11,309 nucleotides of DNA from an uncultured Phenylobacterium sp. (lineage in GTDB: Bacteria; Pseudomonadota; Alphaproteobacteria; Caulobacterales; Caulobacteraceae), in NCBI GenBank assembly GCA_945952175.1, contig CAMFHW010000084.1:1-11309 (forward strand), given 5' to 3'. The notes under the pieces are model-generated. The model made no database searches. It was not told where the DNA came from and saw only the letters and a list, made by a program, of their open reading frames with translations. Shown here in pieces: positions 6,586-11,309 of the stretch. Positions within the stretch are counted from its first letter, which is position 1; every line of letters starts with the position of its first letter. Made by a program: the position numbers and the translations under genes.

Positions 6586-7178
6586 AGCCAATCCTCCAGA
6601 CGCCCCTCAAGCCAACCCTTCAGGTGGCGGCGCGCGTGATGCATCCGCGTCTTCACCGTCCCCACCGGGCAATCGAGGATCTCGGCGATCTCGCGATAGC
6701 CGATCTCGTGGAAATAGGTCAGATCGAGCACAGCCCGATGCTCAGGCGACAGCCGGCTCATGGCGCCCAGCAGGGCCGCCTGCACCTGGCGTTGGCCGAG
6801 GTGCTGTTCGGGATCGGCGTCCTCGCTGGGGCGCGGCGCGTGTTCGGGCTCCTCCACCGGCTCGTCATAGCGCGAGCGCGCCTTGAGCGCGGTGCGGTAG
6901 GCGATGGCGAAGATCCAGGTCGAGACCTTGCTGGTCCCGTTGAACTTCTCCGGCCGCTTCCAGACCACCATCATGGTGTCGTTGAGCGCCTCCTCGACCA
7001 GCTGCGGCCGGCGCAGGAGATTTGTCAGGAAGCGGGTCAGCCGCGGGTGGTAGATGCGGTAGAGAAGTTCGAAGGCCCGCAGGTCGCGGCCGACGATCCG
7101 CGCGATCAGCCGCGCCTCGTCGAGCGTGGCGGGCGCCGGGCCGGCGCTCTGGGATGTCGGGCTCTTGCGAAACAGCAT
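6582..7178 (-). CDS. ECF-family RNA polymerase sigma factor
   Basis: A 198-residue sigma-70 family protein with only regions 2 and 4. Region 2, about residues 30-105, includes DLRAFELLYRIYHPRLTRFL, the core-binding and -10-recognition stretch ALNDTMMVVWKRPEKF, and STWIFAIAYRTAL. A charged Pro/Glu linker follows (about 108-125). Region 4, about residues 135-190, has LSPEHRAVLDLTYFHE and the helix-turn-helix GYREIAEILDCPVGTVKTRMH that reads the -35 box. ATG at 7178 is the preferred start because AGAGGG lies five bases upstream; a TTG at 7232 is possible but would place coding sequence over a repeated TGAACC element. It is the first gene of the anti-sigma/protease/TorF cassette and, like most ECF factors, probably controls its own operon. 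The inducing signal is not evident from the sequence. Confidence 0.95.
   Translation of the reverse strand: MLFRKSPTSQSAGPAPATLDEARLIARIVGRDLRAFELLYRIYHPRLTRFLTNLLRRPQLVEEALNDTMMVVWKRPEKFNGTSKVSTWIFAIAYRTALKARSRYDEPVEEPEHAPRPSEDADPEQHLGQRQVQAALLGAMSRLSPEHRAVLDLTYFHEIGYREIAEILDCPVGTVKTRMHHARRHLKGWLEGRLEDWL
6593..6597 (-). promoter_or_regulatory. Shine-Dalgarno site deciding the anti-sigma start
   Basis: GGAGG on the minus strand is seven bases before the GTG at 6585 but only one base before the alternative TTG at 6591. The spacing supports the GTG start and a 4-base overlap with the sigma factor stop. Confidence 0.6.
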
Positions 7179-7207
7179 GGTCGCCCTCTGCGCGCCTGGC
7201 GATGAAT

Positions 7208-7234
7208 GCCCGCGAGGCGCCGGTCGGTTCAACG
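7208..7234 (-). promoter_or_regulatory. Candidate ECF -35 element upstream of the sigma operon
   Basis: On the minus strand CGTTGAACCG (7234-7225) begins this element; TGAACC starts 53 bases before the sigma ATG, leaving room for a short leader carrying the AGAGGG ribosome site. Its 10-base core is exactly repeated, inverted, at 7309-7318, and its 24 bases from 7231 to 7208 match 7337-7360 on the plus strand at 19 positions. Autoregulation by the encoded sigma factor is the natural reading, but the -10 partner is unclear. Confidence 0.4.
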
Positions 7235-7308
7235 ATCCTAGCCGATTTCCGCCCGCCTCGTCGCTTCCCGCCGCGCACCGCCGGCGCGGTTAACAAAATC
7301 CTGCCTGC

Positions 7309-7318
7309 CGTTGAACCG
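7309..7318 (+). promoter_or_regulatory. TGAACC element, distal copy facing the PEP-CTERM gene
   Basis: CGTTGAACCG is a perfect 10-base inverted copy of the element in front of the sigma operon (7234-7225, minus strand). Its TGAACC begins 89 bases before the PEP-CTERM ATG and 25 bases before the second plus-strand copy. It could be a -35 box or an operator half-site. Confidence 0.35.
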
Positions 7319-7336
7319 CGGCGACGGGGCCCGGGA

Positions 7337-7360
7337 TGAACCGGTCGGCGCCCCGCGATC
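7337..7360 (+). promoter_or_regulatory. TGAACC element, proximal copy facing the PEP-CTERM gene
   Basis: TGAACCGGTCGGCGCC opens this 24-base element, which matches the sigma-operon copy at 19 of 24 positions including a shared CGGCGCC core. TGAACC starts 64 bases before the PEP-CTERM ATG, suitable for a -35 box with a leader of about 30 bases. No clear -10 box is visible. Confidence 0.35.
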
Positions 7361-7400
7361 GCCGCGCGGCCCATCAGGCTGGACTTTTGGGAGCACCGAC

Positions 7401-8042
7401 ATGCGTAAACGCCTCATCGCGACCGGCTTCGCCGCGCTCGTCCTCAGCGCCGGAAGCGCGCACGCCTCCTCGGTCGTCGACCCGGTGGGCGACTTCCTGC
7501 CGAGCTTCGTCGGCGCGCACGACCCCGATCTCGACGTGACCAGCTTCTCGGTGGTCTACGACGCCGACCTCGCCCGTTTCCTGTTGAGCGCGACGCTGGC
7601 TGGCCCGATCGACGCCAGCAAGCCGGGCCTCTACGTGATCGGGGTCAATACGGGCACCGGGACCATCGCGCCCTTCGCCGGCATCGGCGAGCCGAACGTG
7701 ATCTTCAACCAGGCGATCGTGGTCCAGAAGACCGGCGTGGCCTCCGTCAGCGGCACGAGCCTGTCGGCCACCATCTCCGGCGACATGTTCAGCGTCATCG
7801 CGCCGCTGTCCGCCCTGCCCTCCACGGGTTTCAAGCCAACCCAGTACGGCTTCAATCTCTGGCCCCGCAACGGGCTCGGGAGCAACAGCCAGATCAGTGA
7901 CTTCGCGCCCCAGAATGCGACGCTCTCAGCCCCCGAGCCGTCGACCTGGGCGATGCTGGTCGCAGGCTTCGGCCTTCTCGGCGGCGTCCTGCGCAGGTCG
8001 CGCAGGGCGATGAGCCCCGCCGGGACCCCGGCCCAGGCCTGA
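7401..8042 (+). CDS. PEP-CTERM sorting-signal exported protein
   Basis: A 213-residue secreted protein of unknown molecular function. It starts with a signal peptide (MRKRLIATGFAALVLSAGSAHA, about residues 1-22 with cleavage after AHA). A Gly/Ser/Thr-rich, beta-strand-like mature domain follows, without cysteines, opening DPVGDFLPSF...DLDVTSFSVVYD. The C-terminus has the tripartite PEP-CTERM signal: APEPSTWAML from residue 177, the hydrophobic GFGLLGGVL, and a basic RRSRR cluster. In known systems an exosortase in the inner membrane cuts at this signal and the protein is passed to the surface, often with exopolysaccharide; no exosortase is in this window. The start at ATG 7401 has GGGAG seven bases upstream. 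It is divergent from the ECF sigma operon and shares TGAACC elements with it, so co-regulation is plausible. The mature domain matches no family I can name with confidence. Confidence 0.88.
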   Translation: MRKRLIATGFAALVLSAGSAHASSVVDPVGDFLPSFVGAHDPDLDVTSFSVVYDADLARFLLSATLAGPIDASKPGLYVIGVNTGTGTIAPFAGIGEPNVIFNQAIVVQKTGVASVSGTSLSATISGDMFSVIAPLSALPSTGFKPTQYGFNLWPRNGLGSNSQISDFAPQNATLSAPEPSTWAMLVAGFGLLGGVLRRSRRAMSPAGTPAQA

Positions 8043-8051
8043 ACCAGCAAG

Positions 8052-8085
8052 GCGCCGCGACGCTCCCCCTAGCGCGTCGCGGCGC
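8052..8085. terminator. Strong hairpin between convergent genes, likely bidirectional terminator
   Basis: A perfect 12-bp stem (GCGCCGCGACGC and GCGTCGCGGCGC) encloses a 10-base loop, TCCCCCTAGC. It lies in the 56-base gap between the PEP-CTERM stop and the amidohydrolase stop. No T-run follows on either strand, as is often the case in high-GC genomes, so termination efficiency is uncertain. Confidence 0.65.
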
Positions 8086-8098
8086 TGTCGCGGATCGA

Positions 8099-9490
8099 TC
8101 AGCCATAGGTGAGTTCGCCGCCGACCAGGGTCGCGGCGACGTGATCGGCTTTGGGATCGGCAAGCGCCTCGGACAGCGGAACCTTGAGCAGACAGAGGTC
8201 CGCCACGGCGCCGACGGCCACGCGGCGGGGCGGCCCGCCCGGCGCGGAGGGCTCACCCAGATAGAGGGCCAGCGCCGTCGCCGCGGATACGCGCTCCCCC
8301 TGCCCCAGCACCCGGCCCGAGGCGCTGCGACGGTCGATGGCGGCGGCCATGCCGAGCCAGGGATCGGGCGAAGCGTAGGGGGCGTCCGAGCTTGCGGCGA
8401 GCGGCGTTCCCGCGGCCAGCAGGCTGGCGCAGCGATAGAGGTCGTCGAAGTCCCGAGGGACGACCTCGGCGGCGTAGCGGTCGCCGCGCTCGCGGATGAA
8501 GGCGGGCTGGGTCACGACGGTGAGGCCGAGCGCGAGGATCTGCCCGATGGCGCTGGCGGGGATGACGCCGCCATGCTCGATCCTGTCGCCGGGCCGGGCG
8601 CCGGCGGTCTCGAAGGCGGCGAGCGTGAGCGCGAGCTCGCCGGCGGTGACGCAGTGGACGGCGACCGGGCGGCCCCAGTCGCGCGCGCGGCCGATACGGA
8701 CCAGCATGTCCTCGAAGTCCGGCAGGGCGTGGTCGTCGAGCAGGATCTTCACCGGACCGACCTCGAAGGCGCCGTCGGCGGGGCGCTGGAGCTCGCCTCC
8801 GCTCATCAGCGTGAGACGGAGGGGAAGCTCGCCGGCTCGCCGCGCCTTGGCCAGCAGGGCCGCGCCGGAGGCGTCGGTGGTGACGCTGGCGTCGGTCACG
8901 GCGACGATCCCCAGCGCCGCGAGATGCGCGCCGATCGGCGCCAGGGGCGGCGGAGCAGCGCCGAGCCTTTCCCGCAACCAGGCGTCCTCGCGCCAGATCC
9001 GGCCGCTCGGCCGGCCGTCGGCGCCGCGCTCCACGCCAGGCGGATCGTCGTCGCCGCAGACACTGGCGAGGGCGGCGCTGTTGAGCATCCAGAGGCTTCC
9101 GGTCTGGTGCTGGATGCGCAGGCGATGGCGCGGCGCCAGCGCGTCGAGGTCGTGGCGGGTCAGGTTCCCGGCCATGGTCTCGTGATAGCCCGAGGCGCGC
9201 AGCCAGGCGCCCGGCGTACGGCTTGCCAGACCTGCGGAGATGCGTGCGGCGACCTCGTCGGCGCCCCGCGCACCGTCCAGCACGACGGAGTCCGTGCGGG
9301 CGGCGAGGCCCAGCAGATGGATGTGGTGATCGACCAGGCCGGGAATGAGCGCCCCGCCCTGCCCGTCGAGCTCGCGTGGCGCCCGGGGCAGACGCGCGCC
9401 GATGGCCTCGATGCGCCCCTCTGCGATGCGGACGTCGAGCCCGGCGCGGCCCTCGATCTCGACGGCGCGGATCACCAGGGGCTCGCTCAT
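8099..9490 (-). CDS. YtcJ-like metal-dependent amidohydrolase
   Basis: A 463-residue cytoplasmic amidohydrolase-superfamily enzyme. The N-terminal beta-sandwich part (LDVRIAEGRIEAIGARL) leads to the metal-binding HxH in PGLVDHHIHL (His56, His58). Further expected ligands are His279 in VAVHCVTAGEL, His306 in DRIEHGGV and Asp369 in ASSDAPYASPDPW; TQPAFIRERGDRY and the C-terminal VGAVADLCLL complete the YtcJ/Amidohydro_3 pattern. It is shorter than many YtcJ proteins (often above 520 residues), apparently through compact loops, since all motifs are in order. The ATG at 9490 overlaps the CoA-transferase stop as ATGA, so it is the last gene of that operon. Members hydrolyse C-N or C-O bonds in amides, cyclic imides and related compounds; the substrate is unknown. 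With a CoA-transferase and an enoyl-CoA hydratase it may open or release an acid that is then degraded as a CoA thioester. Confidence 0.87.
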   Translation of the reverse strand: MSEPLVIRAVEIEGRAGLDVRIAEGRIEAIGARLPRAPRELDGQGGALIPGLVDHHIHLLGLAARTDSVVLDGARGADEVAARISAGLASRTPGAWLRASGYHETMAGNLTRHDLDALAPRHRLRIQHQTGSLWMLNSAALASVCGDDDPPGVERGADGRPSGRIWREDAWLRERLGAAPPPLAPIGAHLAALGIVAVTDASVTTDASGAALLAKARRAGELPLRLTLMSGGELQRPADGAFEVGPVKILLDDHALPDFEDMLVRIGRARDWGRPVAVHCVTAGELALTLAAFETAGARPGDRIEHGGVIPASAIGQILALGLTVVTQPAFIRERGDRYAAEVVPRDFDDLYRCASLLAAGTPLAASSDAPYASPDPWLGMAAAIDRRSASGRVLGQGERVSAATALALYLGEPSAPGGPPRRVAVGAVADLCLLKVPLSEALADPKADHVAATLVGGELTYG

Positions 9491-10509
9491 GCAGCCCGAT
9501 CCAGCCGCAGATGGGCGGCGGCCCCGGCGGCGCAGCGGGCCAGCGCGACGTCGATCAGTGCTCCGCCGCCCGCATCCAGGACGCGCAGGGCGGCGGTGGC
9601 GGCGCAGAGGCCCGTCACGGGATCGGCCAGGGCGTCGCCGAGGAAGCGCGGCTCGCCGGGCGGCGCCCATCGCACGAGGCCGCCGGCCGCGGCCGCGTCG
9701 TCGCCGAACGCCACCCGCTCGGCCGCCTCGCCCGTCCAGCCGTGGCCGGTGATCGCGACCCAGACGAGGCCGGGATTGGCGGCGAACGCCACCTCCGGCG
9801 ACAGGCCCAGGGCCGCCAGCGCCCGAGGTCGGGCGGCGGTGATCAGGACGTCGGCTTCGCAGGCGGCCGCGAGGAGGCGCGCCCGCTCCGCAGGATTGTT
9901 CAGGTCGAGCTGAAGATCGGTCTTCAGACCGTTGAGGCGGCGGAAGAATTCCGGTGTCGAGATCGCGCTGGGATCGGGTCGCCCGAGGCTGTCCAGGCGG
10001 GTCACCCGCGCGCCCATGGCGGCCAGGATCGCGCCGCAGAGGGGGCCGGCCCACAGGGCGGAGGTGTCCAGGACCTTGAGCGGGCCGGTGTGTTCTCCAG
10101 ATCGACCGAGCAGCAGTTGGGGCGGCGCGAGGTCGCCCGCGCGGGTCTCGCCGACGCCGGCCACAGGCAGGCCGAGCAGGATCGCGCGGGCCATCAGGTC
10201 CGCGCAGGGTCGGTCCTGCGCGGCCGCGATAATCGCACCCCACGCGTCGCCCTGGACTGCCTGCTCGAGCCAGGCAGGGACGAGCGTAAGGTCGTCCTCC
10301 CGCGCCAGGTTGACCGCGATCCAGCCATCGGCCGCCTGGATCAGGCGGCAGGAGCCGTTGGGCGAAGCCCGGCCCGGCTCCGCCAGGGGCAGATGGCCGG
10401 CGCGATCGAGGACGCCGAGGCGCTCGACCTCGACTCGCCGGCCGAGTCGGCCGGTGAGGCTGGCGACCTCATGGCCGAGTTGCGCGAAGACCGGCGCGAG
10501 CGGGCTCAC
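9487..10509 (-). CDS. Family III (CaiB/BaiF-like) CoA-transferase with permuted segment order
   Basis: A 340-residue protein expected to move CoA between carboxylic acids. The segment order is unusual. Residues 50-120 (NGSCRLIQAADGWIAVN ... LLGLPVAGVG) match the small domain that normally follows the core. The Rossmann-like core only begins at about residue 143 (PLKVLDTSALWAGPLCGAIL) and continues through LNGLKTDLQLDL, AADVL-like EADVLIT, ALGLSPEV and VWVAITGHG. The putative catalytic Asp is Asp296 in ALADPVTGL, aligned by motif with Asp169 of formyl-CoA transferase. The chain ends at ALIDVALARCAAGAA, where ordinary members continue. The start is GTG at 10509, overlapping the hydratase stop as GTGA; the longer open frame upstream runs into adapter sequence and is not real. 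Donor and acceptor are unknown. It sits between a hydratase and an amidohydrolase in one operon. Confidence 0.82.
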   Translation of the reverse strand: MSPLAPVFAQLGHEVASLTGRLGRRVEVERLGVLDRAGHLPLAEPGRASPNGSCRLIQAADGWIAVNLAREDDLTLVPAWLEQAVQGDAWGAIIAAAQDRPCADLMARAILLGLPVAGVGETRAGDLAPPQLLLGRSGEHTGPLKVLDTSALWAGPLCGAILAAMGARVTRLDSLGRPDPSAISTPEFFRRLNGLKTDLQLDLNNPAERARLLAAACEADVLITAARPRALAALGLSPEVAFAANPGLVWVAITGHGWTGEAAERVAFGDDAAAAGGLVRWAPPGEPRFLGDALADPVTGLCAATAALRVLDAGGGALIDVALARCAAGAAAHLRLDRAA

Positions 10510-11281
10510 GTCGCCGGCTCCACGGCGTCCACGAGGCCCCAGGCCAGCGCGGTGTCGAGGTCGATCTCGGCCCCCGACAGGGCCATATAGGCCGCCCGCT
10601 CGCGGCCGATGCGACGCGGGATGGTGGCCGTGCCGCCGGCGCCCGGGATCAGGCCCATGGACACCTCCGGAAGCCGGAAGGTGGCTCCCATCCGCGCGGT
10701 GACCCGCGCCGCGGCCGCGGGAACCTCGATCCCCGCACCGATGCAGGCGCCGTGCAGGCGCGCCGTCATGCGCGGCCCAAGGGTGGCGACGAGGCGGGCC
10801 GGCGACTGAAGGGTTCGGATCAGGTGGGCCTCGGCCGGGTCCGGCGCGGCGCCGAACTCGTCGAGGTCGCCGCCGGAACTGAAGCCTGGCCCCGCGCCCG
10901 AGATCTCGACCGGCAGGTGGTCGGGATCGTCGAGGGCGAACTCCAGGGCCTCGACCAGGGCGTCGCGCATGGCCGCGTCGAAGGCGTTGCGCGCGCCCGG
11001 CCGGGCGAGCTCGATCCGCAGCACGCCATCGGCCTTGGTCAGGACCACGCGCTCGGCGCTCTCCTCGCGGCTGCGCTTGGGGCGCTCGGCCCGCCAGGCG
11101 CGGAACTCCCGTGAGGCCAACAGCATGGAATAGGCGAGAGACTCCAGGGCCAGGGCTTGGTCGAGGTCGAGCCGCAGGGTCATGCGCAGGACCTGGGCCA
11201 GGGCGGTCGAGGCGGCGGGCTGGGCGGCCACGCGGGCCGTCAGCACCGCGAGGGCAGCGTCGAGATCGCTCGGCCCCGCCC
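10506..11281 (-). CDS. Enoyl-CoA hydratase/isomerase family protein, 5' end missing, permuted
   Basis: The frame enters at the last genomic base and encodes about 257 residues; the true start lies beyond the contig end or was lost to adapter sequence. A GTG at 11246 is the first start in the window, but coding-like sequence (SDLDAALAVLTARVAAQP) continues above it. The crotonase core runs from about ERVVLTKADGVLRIELARPG through the oxyanion-hole segments GFSSGGDLDEFG and GACIGAGIE. Both glutamates used by hydratases are present: in GAGIEVP (codon 10727-10725) and in LPEVSMGLIPGAGG (codon 10667-10665). The chain stops at GLVDAVEPAT, where normal members still have about 60-80 residues. That missing C-terminal helical part appears instead at the N-terminus (LRLDLDQALALESLAYSMLLAS...FRAW). 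Likely role: hydration or isomerisation of an unsaturated acyl-CoA with its operon partners. Confidence 0.82.
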
Positions 11282-11309
11282 CTGTCTCTTATACACATCT
11301 GACGCTGCC
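11282..11309. other. Nextera/Tn5 transposase adapter (non-genomic)
   Basis: Bases 11282-11300 read CTGTCTCTTATACACATCT, the exact reverse complement of the 19-base Tn5 mosaic end used in Nextera libraries. The next nine bases, GACGCTGCC, continue into the standard read adapter. This is untrimmed library sequence at a contig end. Translating across it on the minus strand gives the well-known artefact N-terminus MCIRDR, and on the plus strand the artefact C-terminus SLIHI. Confidence 0.97.

Larger units (their letters stand above)
7179..7400. promoter_or_regulatory. Divergent control region between sigma factor and PEP-CTERM gene
   Basis: This 222-base gap separates two divergent starts and must hold promoters in both directions. 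It contains three TGAACC cores: one facing the sigma factor (minus strand, 7231-7226) and two facing the PEP-CTERM gene (7312-7317 and 7337-7342). ECF-type -35 boxes typically contain AAC, so these are candidate sigma-factor targets. An AT-rich island, TTAACAAAATCC, lies at 7290-7301. No convincing -10 box at the same spacing was found for all copies. Confidence 0.6.

Noticed and set aside
7179..7232. Earlier TTG start for the sigma factor at 7232
   Set aside because: It would translate the TGAACC control element, and the extra 18 residues are unrelated to sigma region 2; AGAGGG precedes the ATG at 7178.
7336..7539. Short plus-strand frame starting MNRSAPRD, similar to MNRPAPRG read on the other strand at 7232
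   Set aside because: The similarity comes from the inverted DNA element, not from two related proteins; the frame then overlaps the PEP-CTERM gene out of phase.
8141..9913. Long plus-strand open frame opposite the amidohydrolase and CoA-transferase
   Set aside because: Its composition is typical of a high-GC antisense frame, it crosses two real gene boundaries, and it has no motifs.
8099..10243. Extended amidohydrolase frame reaching up to 10243
   Set aside because: Upstream of the ATG at 9490 it only overlaps the CoA-transferase in another frame with Arg/Gly/Pro-rich translation.
9487..11298. 603-residue minus-strand frame beginning MCIRDR
   Set aside because: The start lies inside the Nextera adapter, and the part above 10509 is out of frame with the real hydratase gene. 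Only the 340-residue CoA-transferase from GTG 10509 is real.
1..11309. tRNA, rRNA, CRISPR array, insertion sequence or prophage genes
   Set aside because: None was seen: no regularly spaced repeats, no transposase or integrase motifs, no tRNA-like cloverleaf with the TTCGA arm. This is a visual search and could miss a short RNA gene.

Overview
The window is GC-rich (about 70% by eye), densely packed chromosomal DNA, most likely from an alphaproteobacterium of the Caulobacteraceae (Caulobacter/Phenylobacterium type). The assignment rests on three things: high-GC codon use in every gene, the alphaproteobacterial form of the PEP-CTERM sorting signal (PEPSTWAML...GFGLLGG...RRSRR), and a CCTTCTCCC/GGGAGAAGG hairpin of a type I recall as common in these genomes. 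This is inference, not a database result. The last 28 bases (11282-11309) are not genomic. They match the Nextera/Tn5 mosaic end plus adapter, so the real sequence stops at about 11281, a contig end.

Layout. (1) 2-2926, plus strand: a pyridine nucleotide salvage operon, pncB (3' end only), pncA and nadE, which converts nicotinamide to nicotinate, then to nicotinate mononucleotide, and finally amidates deamido-NAD to NAD. (2) 2948-2970: a hairpin between convergent genes. (3) 2993-3964, minus: an FMN-dependent nitronate monooxygenase-family enzyme. (4) 7178 down to 4057, minus: a tightly coupled cassette of ECF sigma factor, membrane zinc-finger anti-sigma factor, secreted S8 (subtilisin-like) protease and TorF-family outer-membrane protein. 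(5) 7179-7400: a divergent control region carrying three copies of a TGAACC core, two facing the PEP-CTERM gene and one facing the sigma factor. (6) 7401-8042, plus: a secreted PEP-CTERM protein, then a 12-bp hairpin. (7) 11281 down to 8099, minus: an operon of enoyl-CoA hydratase (5' end lost), family III CoA-transferase and YtcJ-like amidohydrolase, joined by 4-base overlaps.

Two parts deserve attention. First, in the sigma cassette, the periplasmic tail of the anti-sigma factor resembles the propeptide of the S8 protease encoded directly downstream. This suggests a circuit in which protease, propeptide-like domain and sigma release are linked, with outputs that may include the TorF protein and the divergent PEP-CTERM protein. 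Second, the hydratase and the CoA-transferase both appear circularly permuted: each starts with the segment that normally ends its family and ends where the N-terminal core normally stops. Two adjacent, co-translated genes with the same kind of rearrangement is unusual. No tRNA, rRNA, CRISPR array or insertion sequence was seen, and no gene-free stretch exceeds 300 bases (the longest is the 222-base divergent region).
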